Of a stretch of 64,000 bases of DNA, positions 8,979 to 22,100 are shown piece after piece. The DNA comes from Bradyrhizobium sp. JYMT SZCCT0180 (lineage in GTDB: Bacteria > Pseudomonadota > Alphaproteobacteria > Rhizobiales > Xanthobacteraceae): contig NZ_JAFCLZ010000009.1 of the NCBI RefSeq assembly GCF_018130165.1, positions 186,001-250,000 on the forward strand. Direction: 5' to 3'. The position numbers and the translations under genes were made by a program. The notes under the pieces were generated by a model. It did not search any database. It saw only the letters and a list, made by a program, of their open reading frames with translations, and was not told the DNA's origin. Every line of letters starts with the position of its first letter. Position 1 is the stretch's first letter.

Positions 8979-10064
8979 GTGGCGATAGATCCATTCATAG
9001 ACGAGATCTATGAAGCGGCGGTCGTTCCGGAAAAATGGCGATCCATTCTCGATCGCCTGGCGGAAATTGCCGATGCCGAGGGTACGCTGCTGTTCGCAGC
9101 TGGCCCTGGGGATCCCAGATGGCTGTCATCCAGATCCATCGAGGCGTTCATCGCGGAATGGACCGGCAGCAAATGGTATCTCGACAATCCACGCGGCCAG
9201 CGCCTCGTTCCGATCGACGAGCCGAGGTTCCTGACTGATCTGGACGAGTTGACGATGGAGGAGATCGACGCCTCCGATTTTTATACCGAACTGTTACGCC
9301 CCCGTGGACTTGGATGGTGCGTTGGAACGTCGATACGTTCACCGGCCGGCGACACGCTGGTGTTCTCGATCGAGAAGGCTCACAGCAAGGGGCCGGTGCC
9401 GCGATCGGTTGCGGAGACTTTGGATCATTTGCGTCCGCATCTTGCCCGGGCATCGGTCCTCTCGGCGCGACTGGGACTGGACCGGGCGATATCGACGGTC
9501 GCGACGCTGGAGGCGATCGGCTTGCCGGCTGCGGCGTTGGCGTCCACCGGTCGCGTTATCTCGGCCAATGCGGGTTTCCTCGCCAGCAAGGGGCATGTGC
9601 GCGTCGGCGCGGGAAACCTCATTCAATTCACGTCCGAACCGGCTCAGACATTGTTGATGGAAGCCATTTCGCGCGGCGGGCGTTCCTCCAATGGAATCGG
9701 CCGGTCCATTCCGGTCCGAGCTACCAAGACTGACCCGGCTTTTGTCGCCCACGTCGTGCCCTTGCACGGCGGTGGACGGGATGTTTTCACCGGAGCCTTG
9801 TCGATCGTTTTCATCACGTCGATGGTGCCGAGCACCAGCCCGGCGTCGCCATTGTTGCAGGCCCTTTTTGATCTCACACCGGCGGAGGCGCGTACGGCGA
9901 GTCAGATCACCGAAGGCAAATCCATCGAACAGATTTCGTCCACAACCGGAATAGCCCAGAACACGATTCGATCGCACCTGAAATCAGTGTTTCAAAAAAC
10001 AGGAGTGCAGCGGCAAGCGGAATTGGTCAGCTTGCTCGGCGTAACGATCAATCAAGTCACGTAG
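8979..10064 (+). CDS. LuxR-type transcriptional regulator with C-terminal HTH
   Basis: The start is a GTG at 8979. The 361-residue protein ends with a LuxR/FixJ-type helix-turn-helix (about residues 300-357): LTPAEARTASQITEGKSIEQ, then GIAQNTIRSHLKSVFQKTGV. The first 290 residues hold no receiver domain and no recognisable acyl-homoserine-lactone pocket. They resemble the poorly characterised sensor region of stand-alone LuxR proteins in Rhizobiales. The gene reads toward the giant VCBS/RTX adhesin gene, which starts 221 bp after its stop, so that gene is the first candidate target. The inverted repeat at 8911-8933 may serve autoregulation. Confidence 0.88.
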   Translation: MAIDPFIDEIYEAAVVPEKWRSILDRLAEIADAEGTLLFAAGPGDPRWLSSRSIEAFIAEWTGSKWYLDNPRGQRLVPIDEPRFLTDLDELTMEEIDASDFYTELLRPRGLGWCVGTSIRSPAGDTLVFSIEKAHSKGPVPRSVAETLDHLRPHLARASVLSARLGLDRAISTVATLEAIGLPAAALASTGRVISANAGFLASKGHVRVGAGNLIQFTSEPAQTLLMEAISRGGRSSNGIGRSIPVRATKTDPAFVAHVVPLHGGGRDVFTGALSIVFITSMVPSTSPASPLLQALFDLTPAEARTASQITEGKSIEQISSTTGIAQNTIRSHLKSVFQKTGVQRQAELVSLLGVTINQVT

Positions 10065-10122
10065 GATCACTGGTTAACGCCTAACCCATTTGGGGGAGGC
10101 TATTTTGTTGTTGACGCGTGGC

Positions 10123-10150
10123 TTGACTTGACCGCGACGATTTCTAAAGA
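10123..10150 (+). promoter_or_regulatory. Candidate sigma70-type promoter for the VCBS/RTX adhesin gene
   Basis: TTGACT at 10123-10128 and TAAAGA at 10145-10150 are separated by 16 bases. The surrounding sequence to 10200 is AT-rich for this genome. This is a consensus-like match only, and the leader would be about 130 nt. Confidence 0.3.
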
Positions 10151-10242
10151 CTACATCAAAAGCAATTCTAAAATTTATTTCGAAAAACTCATACAGGCCC
10201 GTTGGGGCTTTGAACAACAACCAATCAAAAGCAGTGGATTGA

Positions 10243-10257
10243 TCTGACAACGTCAGA
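10243..10257. repeat. Short inverted repeat upstream of the adhesin start
   Basis: TCTGAC and GTCAGA flank AAC. It lies 28 bp before the ATG of the adhesin gene, so it could be an operator or a leader hairpin close to the ribosome-binding site. Confidence 0.35.
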
Positions 10258-10285
10258 CCAACCGATTTTTCGTGGGGTTAGTGCT

Positions 10286-13123
10286 ATGGCAAATACACCG
10301 GCGGTCATTGGTTCACCGAGCAACAACGAAGTCACCGAAGACGCGAGCTTGCCGTTCCTGACAGCCGCTGGATTCATCCCGATCAGCGATGCCAACCCCG
10401 GACAGGCTTTTTTCAAGACCACGGTGAAGAAAGCCACAGGCACTCTGGGAACGCTGACGCTTGCCGCGGACGGGACCTACACTTACTCGGTCGCCAACAG
10501 CGCCGTTCAATATCTGGGGGCCGGCAAGACCAAGGTCGAGACCTTCACGGTGACGTCGATCGACGGCACAACCAAGCAAATTAGCTTCACGATCAAGGGC
10601 ACCAACGATGCCGCGGCGATCGGCACGCCGACCAATTCGCAGGTCACCGAGGATACCGGTGTTTCCGGCAGCAATCTCAAGTCCACGGGTACGCTGTCGA
10701 TCTCGGATGTCGATCAGGGCGAGGCCTCCTTCAAGACGCAGGTGACTTCAGTCGGTGCCAATCTTGGAACGCTGACGATCGCCGCGAATGGATCGTACAC
10801 CTACTCGGTTTCCAATTCTGCCACGCAGTATCTCGGCGCCAACGACACCAAGACCGAAACCTTCACCGTGACGGCGCTTGACGGCACCACCAAACAGATC
10901 AGTTTCACAATTCAAGGCAAGAATGATAGCGCCGTGATCGGCACGCCGACCGTGCGCAACACGACCGACACGGGCGGATCGTCATTGACGGCAACCGGCA
11001 TGATCTCGGTTTCGGATGTCGATCAGGGGCAAGCCGGGTTCAAGACCACGGTGAGTTCGGTAGGCACCAATCTGGGAGCGCTGTCGCTCAACGCGGACGG
11101 GTCGTACACCTATTCGGTCGCCAAGAGTGCCGTGGGCTATCTCAGCGTAGGCGTCACCAAAACTGAAACGTTCACGATTGCTTCGGTTGACGGCACTAGC
11201 AAGCAGGTGAGTTTCGTCATCACCGGCATCAACGACGCTGCGGTGATCGGCACGCCGACCGTCAGCAACGTGACCGAGGACGCCACCCAGCCGATCCTGT
11301 ATGCCTTCGGATCGATCTCGATTACGGACGCTGACCAGGGCGAAGCCTCGTTCAAGGCGGCAATGATCAGTGGCCAGGGCGCGCTCGGCACTTTGGTGCT
11401 GATGCCCAACGGCAGCTACGGCTATCTTGTTGCGGGTTCCGCGGTGCAGTATCTCGGCGCCGGCGACACCAAGGTCGATACGTTTACGATTACCTCGAAG
11501 GACGGTACCACCAAGCAGGTCTCCTTCACGATCCACGGTACCAACGACGCTGCGGTGATCGGTACGCCGACCCATCGCGACGTTACCGCCGATCCCAATC
11601 AGACGACGTTGAGCGCGACGGGCTCGATCTCGATCTCGGATGTCGATCAGAACCAGGCGTCGTTCAAAACGACGGTGGTTTCGGCGGCGGGCAATATCGG
11701 CAATCTCTCGCTCAACAGCAACGGCACCTACAGCTACACCGTGCCGGAAAGCGCGGCTGAGCAACTCGGCTTCGGCGGCACCAAGATCGATACCTTCACG
11801 GTCACCTCGTTTGACGGCACGACCAAGCAGGTCACATTCGTCGTCCATGGTCCGACCTCTACCAACCAACCTGCGGTGATCGGTAACCCGACCGTTACGA
11901 GCGTGACTGAGGACGCCACGACGCCGGATCTTACGGCGAGCGGCACGATCTCGATCTCCGATTCCGATGGTGCAGGGCAGGCCGCGTTCCAAACCACGGT
12001 CAGTTCGGCTGTGGGAAATCTCGGCACGCTCTCGCTGTCCAGCAACGGCAGCTACACCTACACGGTAGCCAACGGCCTCACCCAATCGCTGGGCGCTGGC
12101 AGCACCAAGGTCGATACTTTCACCGTCACCTCGCTGGATGGCACAACCAAGCAGGTGCTTTTTACAATCAACGGTACCAACGACGCGGCGGTGATCGGAA
12201 CACCCGCGGTCGTCGACGTAACCGAGGATGGCAACCTGTCGCTCTCCGGCACGCTGTTGGTTACCGATGCCGACCAGGGGCAGGGTTCGTTTCAGACCAC
12301 CGTTACAGCAGTCGGCACGGCTCTCGGCTCGCTTACGCTCGGCGCCAACGGCGCCTACACCTATTCGGTCCCCAACAGCGCGACGCAGTCGCTCGGCGCC
12401 AACGTCACCCATGTCGATACGTTCACGGTCAAGTCGCTGGATAACACCACCCAGCAGGTCAGTTTCACGATCCACGGCGTCAATGATTCCGCGGTAATCG
12501 GAACGCCGACCGTCGTCGACGTCACCGAGGATGCCAATGTCGTTGGTGGCAATCTGAGCCTCTCCGGCACACTTTCGATTTTCGACGCCGATCAGGGCGA
12601 GGGTTCGTTCCAGACCAGTGTCAGCCCGGGTGCTGGGAATCTCGGTTCACTGACGCTCGCCGCCAATGGTGACTACACGTATTCAGTTGCCAACAGCGCC
12701 ACCCAGTCGATGGGCGCTGGCGTTACCAGGACCGATACGTTCACGGTACAGTCGCAGGACGGCACCCCCAAGCAGCTCAGCTTCACGATTCACGGCAGCA
12801 ACGATGCCGCGGTGATCGGAACACCAGTGCTTGTCGACGTTACCGAAGAGGTAAACGTCGTCGGTGGCAATCTGAGCCTCTCCGGAGTGCTCTCCGTTTC
12901 CGACGACGATCAGGGCCAAGGCTCGTTCCAGGCGGGCGCAACCGGCGTGGCCGGAAACTTAGGCACGCTGACCTTTGGTGCCGATGGCTCCTACACCTAT
13001 TCGGTCGCCAACAGCGCCACCCAGTCGCTTGGCCCGAACGCCACCCATGTCGACACCTTCACGATCACGTCGTTGGACGGTACGCCCCAGCAGGTAAGCT
13101 TCAACATTCATGGCGCGCAGGAT
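10286..13123 (+). repeat. Nine tandem VCBS repeats, about 103 codons each
   Basis: Each unit starts near AAVIGTP and carries VTED, then I-S-D-x-D-Q-G, F-x-T-x-V, a G-x-YTYSV strand and a closing DTFTV-T-S-x-DGTTKQ strand, ending GTND. Units 1-9 are all clearly recognisable, the first with the most divergent start. They form the extended N-terminal stalk of the adhesin. Confidence 0.9.
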
Positions 13124-16100
13124 GCCCCGACTCTGAGCGTCGCGACAGCCAACGGTGCTGAGGACAACGCGATTCCGCTGTCGATCTCGTCGGCGCTGGT
13201 CGATTCCGGCTCGGCCTTGTCTCTGACCATCACCGGCGTTCCTGCCGGTGCAACGCTCAACAATGGCACGGTCGACGCCGGCGACAGCAGCATCTGGCAC
13301 CTCAGCGGTTCGGATCTGGCGGGCCTTGCCCTTAACCCTGCGTCCGACTTCTCCGGCACCATCAATCTGTCGGTCACCGCAACCAGCACGGATACGGCGA
13401 CAAGCTCGCAACTGTCGACTGCCGTGCAGACGTTGACCGTGCACGTGGCCGGCGTCGCGGACGCGCCGACCCTCACTGGTCCTTTGGACCCCATCGACGT
13501 GGATGCATCGACCGCTGCGATTCCGCTCAATCTGCATCTGGCGCTCACCGACAGTTCGGAGACCCTCGGTGCCGTGACCATCAGCGGCGTCACCGGTGGT
13601 TATGTGTTATCCGCCGGCGTCTATAACGAGGACGGTGATTACTGGCTCGTTCCCGCAGATCAGCTTGACGGTCTGAAGATGCAGCCAGGGACGGCGAATA
13701 CCGTCGGCGCATCGGGACCGTTCCACCTGCATGTGACGGCCAGGTCCTTCGATGGGGCCAGCGTTGCAACGACCTCGATCGATGTCACCGTCAACGTGGC
13801 GCCGGACCCCGATTCATTCAGCTCGCGCGTCGTCGACGGCTACATTTCGGGCGCGACCGTATTCTCCGACGACGACGGTGACGGCGAGTTCGACGTTGGT
13901 GTGGAGGCATCCGCAACCACGGCGGCTGACGGAACATTTACGATTACCGGCGCGGGCGGCGGCAAGCTGGTCATGTTCGGCGGCACCGACGTTTCCACCG
14001 GTCTGGCGTTCCACGGCACACTCAGCGCAGTTGCCGGCTCGACCGTCATTACACCCCTGACAACGCTGGTAGCGGCGCTGGCGGCCTCGTCGAGTGCGGC
14101 TGACATCGCGATCGCGCAGACCGCCGTGCTGAACGCGTTCGGGCTTGGCGCCGTCGACCTGCAGACATTCGATCCGGTCGCTGCCGCCGCAGAAGGCGGT
14201 TCCGGCGCTGCTGCCGCAACCAAGATTTTGGCGGCAGGCATTCAAGTTCAGACGACGATCGCGCAGATCACCGCGGCGGCAGGGTCGGATACTACAGGAG
14301 CGGATGTTGTGTCCGCGGTAGCAAGCGCGATTTCCGGTGCAGCGGGCGGTACGGTTAATCTGACAAATACCGTAACCTTGACCTCGATTATCCAGAATGC
14401 GGCACCGGACGCGGACCCCGCGGCAGTCAACGCCGCGACGCAAGTCGTGTCGGCGGCCAATACAGCTATCGCCAGCGCCGCGGCCGGTACAGGTGATCCG
14501 CTGGCAGTTCTGACGGGCCTGGCTCAAGCGGCTACTGTGGCACTTGGACAGGGAACGGATCAACTCGCGGCGGCCGCTGCGGGTACTGGCGGCGCCACTT
14601 TTGCTGACGCCATCGCCAACAACACCGGCACGAACCTATCCACTGCCATTTCCAACGCTCCTGTTGGCGATCCCGACGGCTCCGAGGTCGGTACGCTCGG
14701 CAATGACACGATCACAGGTGCCGGCGGCAACGACGTCATCGACGGTCTCGACGGCAACGATACGCTCAGCGGCCTTGGCGGCAAGGACACGATCCATGGC
14801 AGCGACGGCAACGACAAGCTCTTTGGCGGCGACGGCGACGACAAACTCTATGGTGACGACGGCAAGGATACGCTGACCGGTGGCGCCGGCGATGATATCC
14901 TGAACGGCGGCAACAGCTACGATCGCGCGTCCTATGCCGATGCGACGGGCAGCGTTACCGTCAACCTCACCGCACATACCGTGTCTGGTGCCGACGGCAA
15001 CGATACTCTGGTAAGCATCGAAGGTGCCGTCGGTAGCAACTTTAACGACACTTACAATGCGACCGGATTTGCGGAAGTAAACGGCCTTCCCGGATCAAGC
15101 ATCGGCCAGAACGATTTTGAAGGCAAAGGCGGCAACGACACCATCATTGGTACCGTCAACGCGCTGGGACAGAAGGTAACGCGCGCCAATTACCTCTCTG
15201 CGACGGGCGCTGTTACGGCGGACCTCGCTCTAGGGGTCGCGGACGGCGACGCGTCGGTTGGCCATGATACACTCACGAACATTTCGACGCTCTGGGGTTC
15301 GGCTTACAACGACACCCTGCGCGGCAGCGACAACGGCTTTGGTACCTATGAGACCTATGAGGGTCGTGCCGGCGACGATTTCATCGACGGCCGCGGCGGC
15401 TATGACCAGGTCACCTACAACAACGATGTGGCCACAACATCCGGCATCGTGATCCGCCTGGCCGCGGGAACCGTGACCGGCGACGCCTCGGTGGGGACTG
15501 ATACGCTTCGCTCCGTGGAAGCCGCGCGCGGCACGAATTTCGACGATCTGTTCGACGCCAGCAATTTTGGCGGCGCGGGTGCCGTCAACATCGGCTCGTC
15601 CGGAACCTTCAACGATTTCGCGGGTGCCGGCGGCAACGACCAGATCATCGGCAACGGCGCAACCCGCATCAGCTATTCGCTCGCAGGAGCTGCCGTCTCG
15701 GTCAACCTCGATATCAGCGGTGCGGCAACCAACGCGCTGACCGTGGCCGGCTCCGCCAATGGCGCCACGGAGGGCACCGACACATTTACCGGCGTAAACG
15801 CCGTTCAGGGGTCGGTCTTTGACGATACGTTCCTGGGCAGCAACTTCAACAATACCTTTACCGGCCTCGGCGGCAATGACGTTATCGATGGCCGCGGCGG
15901 TTTCGACACCGCCAGCTACAACAGCCTCGGGCTGGGGACGAGTGGCGTCACCGTCAACCTTGCGGCAGGCACCGCCGTTGCCACCACGGTTGGCGACACT
16001 TCGATCGGCAGCGACACTCTGCGCTCGATCGAGGGCATTCAGGGCACCGGCTACGCCGACACGTTCATTGCGACGGGGTACGGTCAGGCGGGTGCGCTCA

Positions 16101-19100
16101 ACTTCAGCAACAGCAGCGCCAACTTCAACCAGTTCGAAGGCCTCGGCGGCGACGACAACATCACCGGTAATGGCAATACGCGCCTGGGCTATTTCAACGC
16201 AACAGCTGGCGTCACCGTCGTATTCACGGGTGCAGGCACCGGCACGGTTGTCGGCAATTCGTCGGTCGGCACGGACACCTTTACCCTTGTCAACAGCATC
16301 ACCGGATCGGCTTTCGGCGACAGCATCACAGGCGACGGCACCAACAACATCTTCGATGGCGGCGCCGGTGACGACACGATCAACGGAGGCGAGGGCAGCG
16401 ACACCATCACCGGTGGCGCCGGAAACGATACAATCGATGGCGGCAGCGGCTTTGCCGACATGGCGGTTTATTCCGCCGCGTATCCATCTTACGCGGTCAC
16501 CGTCACGGGTGCCGGCACGGGTACGATCTCCGGGCCTGACGGGACTGACACCTTCACCGATGTCGAAGTTCTGCAGTTCAGCGCGCGCTATCTGCTGACG
16601 GCGTCGGGCACCTCGGGTTCACAGGTCAACGTGACAGGGTTGAACTTTGTTGGGGGCCTGATGGTCACGACAGCGACCGGCTCGAACAATGACTTCTTGA
16701 CAATCGGGCAGCAGCTCTCCAACCGCCTGATCGATCTCGGAGCAGGTACCGGCGATACGATCACGCTCGGTATCACCGGCGGTTACAACCTCAACCTCGC
16801 CGGCGTGGAGAACCTGAAAGGCACCGGCGGTGACGATTTTGTCGGCATGATCACGAACGTCAACGGCCTCGCGATCGATCTCGGCACCGGCAACAACGAC
16901 AACGTTAACCTGGCCATGGGCGCCAACACGGTAAGTGTCGTCAATGTCGATAATCTCGGCGTCAACGAGGTCGGGACCAGTAACGATACGCTCACGCTGA
17001 CGAACCTTGTCAGCGGCCTCACGATCAATCTCGGCCTTGGAAGCAACACGATCAATCTGGCGGCGGGTAGCAACTCGCTTGTCAACGCCTTTGGCACCAA
17101 CACCATCAACGGCACGTCGTCCGCCGATACGCTTACCGTCGTCAACGGACTGTTTCAGTCCACGGTCAATCTCGGGGACGGAACTGACACGCTGATCCTG
17201 ACCAATGCGTTCAATACCCTTGGGCTGTCCGGCGTCGAGAACGTAACGGGTGGAACGGGCGACAATTTCATTACCTTGCAGAACGCAGTGACGGGAGTGA
17301 CGTTCAATCTCGGTGCCGGCAACGACAGCGTCAACCTCGCCAACGGCGTGAACTCTGTCGGCGTAGTGGACGTCGAAGCCATCAGCGGCAACGATTTCGG
17401 CGGGTTGAATCCGTCCGACGATACGCTGACATTGCTCAATAATGTCAGCGGCATTCTCATCAATCTCGGCGACGGGAACAATACCCTTAACCTCGCGGCC
17501 GGAACCAATTCAGTTCTGGGTTACGGCCTCCAGACCATCAACGGCACGGCGTCGGCCGATGTGCTCACAACGCTCGAGAACGCCGCCGGCAGCACCATCG
17601 ACCTCGGTGCTGGTATCGACACGCTGAACCTTGGCGTCATCGCCACCGGCGTCACCGTCAAGAACGTCGAGAACGTCAACGGCAGCACGTTCAACGACAC
17701 CATCACGATCGCCAATACCTCCGGAACGACCACGGTCACTGGTGGGATGGGTTCGGATTTCATCACCGCCAGCGCCGGACAGGACAACATCCGCTACACC
17801 AGCGCAGCGCAAGCCGGGATCGGGGGAGGCGAAACCGTCAACGACTTCAACGTCGCCAACGATACGTTCGTGCTCGATCACGTCGCTGGCCTGGCCGGGC
17901 AGATCCATTTCGTCAGCAACGGCGTGTTCACCGGCTCGCCAGGGGACTTCCATTCCGAAGCCCGCCTCAACGGCAACATTCTGCAAATCGACGTCGACGG
18001 TGACGGGCAGATTGGCGCGGGTGACATGGAGATCACCCTCAATGGCCTGAACGGCACGCTCACCGACGCCAACTTCGTCACCTCCGGCGTCAACCACACG
18101 CCTACAGACATTTCGCTGGTCGGGTCCTCCATCGCGGAAAACACGACGGCTGGAACCGTTGTCGGCACCTTGTCCGGCACCGATCCGGATGCCGGTGACA
18201 TCCTCACCTTCAGCGTCGTCAATCCCAACGGGATGTTTGCGATCAACGGCAACGATCTCGTCGTCGCCGGTCCGATCGACTACGAGGCCGGTGCATCACA
18301 GCAGGTGACGGTGCGCGTTACTGACGCCAGCGGCGCAACGTACGACAAGCTGTTTAACATCGGTGTCACCGACGCGAACGATGCACCCACGGTAATCTCG
18401 GGTGCGACGGGCAGCGTCGCCGAGAACGCGGCAACCAGCACCGTGGTCTATCAGGCAGTGGCGAGCGATCAGGATGCGGCCGGACCGAATTCCACGATCG
18501 CATGGAGTCTGGCAGGCACCGATGCCGCGGCTTTCGACATTGACGCGACCGGCCAGGTTACGCTTAGGAATTCTGCCGATTACGAGCTCAAGAACTCCTA
18601 CAGCATCAACGTCGTCGCGACCGACGGAGGGACTCTGTCCAGCACCAGGGCGGTCACGATCAGTGTCACCAACGTCAACGAGGCACCGACCAATATCGGG
18701 CTCAGCGGCGACACGATCGCCGAGGGCAGCGCCAATGGAACGGTCGTCGGTACGCTCTCGGACGTCGATCCGGACGCGGGCGATTCCGCTACCTACACAT
18801 TGACCGGCAATGCGGGTGGCCGCTTCGCCGTCAGCAACGGCCAGATCGTCGTCGCCGGCGCGCTGGACTTTGAAACGGCAACCTCGCATCAGATCACGGT
18901 CCGGGTAACGGACGGCGGTGGCAACACCTTCGACAAGAACTTCACCATTGGCGTGGCTGACGTGACCGGTGTCACCCTGAGTGGTGGCAGCGACGACAAT
19001 ACGTTGATTGGAACTTCCGAAGCTGACACGCTGAACGGCCTGGGCGGCAATGATTTGCTGAAAGGTCTGGCCGGCAATGACAGCCTCGATGGTGGGCTCG

Positions 19101-22100
19101 GCTTTGATCGGGCAGATTACAGCGACGCCACTGGCGGCATCACGGTCAACCTGGCGGCCGGCACCGTTACGGGCCCGGATGTCGGCAGCGACACGCTGAC
19201 CGGCATCGAGGCCGTCACCGGCAGTGACTTCGCCGATACCTTCAATGGTGCCGGGTTCACGGGCTCGGTCGGCGTACCTAGCACCGTTGTCGGCCAGGAC
19301 GATTTCGAAGGCCGCGGCGGCGATGACACCATCATCGGCACCGTGAATGCACTCGGTCAAATGACCACCCGCGCCACCTATATCGACGCAACCAGCGGTG
19401 TGACGGTGGACCTGGCTGCGGGTACCGCTGACGGCAATGTGAGCGTGGGCCACGACACGCTCACGAACGTCAATTCGATCATTGGGTCGAACCATAACGA
19501 TACGTTCTACGGCAGCGATAACCCGCTCTTCACTTATGAGACCTTTGAGGGTCGCGCGGGTGACGACTACATCGACGGTCGTGGCGGCTTTGACCAGGTC
19601 AACTACAACAATAATCCGGTGACGACGTCGGGCATCGTGATCCAGCTTGCAAACGGGGTTGTGACCGGCGACGCCTCCGTGGGCACCGACACGCTCCGCA
19701 ACGTCGAAGCGGCCCGCGGCACCATCTTTGATGACATATTCGATGCGACTGGCTTTGGAAGCGTCGGCGCCAATGTCGGCTATAACGGAGGCTTCAACGA
19801 TTTCGGCGGAGCGGCCGGCAACGATACGATCATCGGTAACGGCAGCACCCGGCTCAACTACCAGAGCGCGGCCAGCAGCGTCAGCGTCGATCTCGAGACG
19901 AGCACGCCTGGAACAACCAACGGGGTTACCGTCGCCGGTGTCGCCACCAGCGCCACCGAAGGGACCGACAGCTTTACCGGCGTCAATGCCGTCCAGGGCT
20001 CCATGTTTGGCGACACGCTGCTGGGCAGCAGCTTCGGCAACACGCTTACCGGACTTGGCGGCAACGACTTCATCGACGGTCGCGGCGGGTTTGATACCGC
20101 GGGCTACAACAGCCTGAGCACCGTCACCAGTGGCGTCACCGTCGACATGGGAGCGGGCACCGCCTCCGGCGACGCGTCGATCGGTACGGATACCCTGCGC
20201 AACATTGAAGCTGTCCAGGGCACGATGCTGGCGGACAACTACGATGCGAGCGGCTATGGCGCCATGGGGGCGCTGAACTTCAGCAGCAGCAACGGCACCT
20301 TCAACCAATTCGAAGGATTGGGTGGTAACGACGTCATCACCGGTAACAACAACACGCGGCTTGTTTATACCAACGCGACTTCCGGAGTGACCGTCGACTT
20401 TGCTGCGGGCACGGCGACCGGCGATGCCTCGGTTGGCACGGATACCTTCACGGGCGTCAACAGCGTCAACGGTTCGGCCTTCGGAGACACTCTCCTTGGC
20501 AGCGCGAATGGCGACGTCTTCCTTGGTCTGGCCGGCAACGATCTCAATAACGGCCGGGGTGGCTTCGACACGGCGCTCTACGCAGGGTTCAACACGACCG
20601 GTGGTGTCAGCGTCGACATGGCTTTCGGTGTCGTCACCGGGAATGCCTCGGTTGGAACCGATACGCTGCGCTCGATCGAGAGCGTTCAAGGCACCAACTT
20701 CAACGATACGTACGTGGCGACCGGCTATGGCCAGGCGGGGGCACTGAACGTCAGCGACAGCAATGGCAACTTCAACCAGTTCCAGGGCCTTGCCGGAAAC
20801 GACACCATCACCGGCAACGGCAACACCCAGATCTCGTATGCCAATGCAAGTGCAGCCGTAAACGTCAATCTCACAACCGGTATTGCCACCGGTGACGGAT
20901 CTGTCGGCACCGATACCATCACGGGCGGCGTCTTCAACGTCTTCGGATCGAACTTCAACGACACCATCGTTGGCACCGCCAGCTCAGACAATCTCTCGGG
21001 CCAGAACGGCAACGACACGATCTCCGGGGGCGCCGGCAACGACGTCCTCAGCGGCGGCGCGGGAGCCGACAAGTTCGTCTTCGCAACCGGCACCGGCGCG
21101 GACACCGTCACGGACTTTGTCCTCGGCTTAGGCAAGCAGATTGACCTGACAGGCATGAACGGCATCTACAGCATTGCCGACGTTCAGGCACATGCGGCTC
21201 AGGTCGGTGGCAACACGGTGCTGACCTTCGGCAGCGACAGCATCACCCTGCAGAACGTGACGGCCGCGAACCTCGTGGCGAGCGACTTCATCTTCGGCGC
21301 TATCGTCGGCGACGCCAACGCCAACACGCTGACCGGCTCGTCCGGCGACGACCTCATTCAGGGTCTCGGCGGCAACGACCGGCTGCAGGGCCTTGACGGC
21401 AACGATACGCTCGACGGCGGTTCGGGGCTCGATCGCGCAGTCTATAGCGATGCGACGGCTGGCATCACTGCCAATCTCGCGGCAGGCACGGTGTCGGGAG
21501 CAGGGGTCGGCAGCGACACGCTCCTCAATATCGAAGGCATCGTTGGCAGTGCGTTCGCCGACACGCTGAACGGGGCAGGGTTCAGCGGCGATACAGGCAT
21601 CGCGGGCACCCCCGTCGGCTTCCACGAATTGGAAGGTGGCGGCGGAGACGACACCATCACCAGCGCCGTCGGCAGCCAGGGCGCATTGCTGACGCGGATT
21701 TCCTACGTCAACGCGGTGAACAGCGTTGCCGTCGACCTCATGGCGCACACTGCAACCGGCGGTGATGGTAATGACACCCTTGTCGGTTCGGGATTTGCGA
21801 CCGTCGTCGGGTCCGGACATGCCGACCAGTTGCTCGGCAGCACCAATGCCAACGGTACGGTCGAAGTTTTCGAAGGCCGCGCCGGCAATGACACGATCGA
21901 TGGCCGTGCCGGCTTCGACCGCGCGGATTATGCACTGGACCCATTGGCGGTCGGGGGCATCAACGTCCAATTGGCCGCAGGAACCGTGACAGGCGATGCC
22001 ACGACGGTCGGTACGGATACGCTTATCTCGGTCGAGTCCGTGCGCGGTTCGAACGAGGCGGATACGTTCAATGCGTTCAATTTCTCCGGCGCCAGCACCA

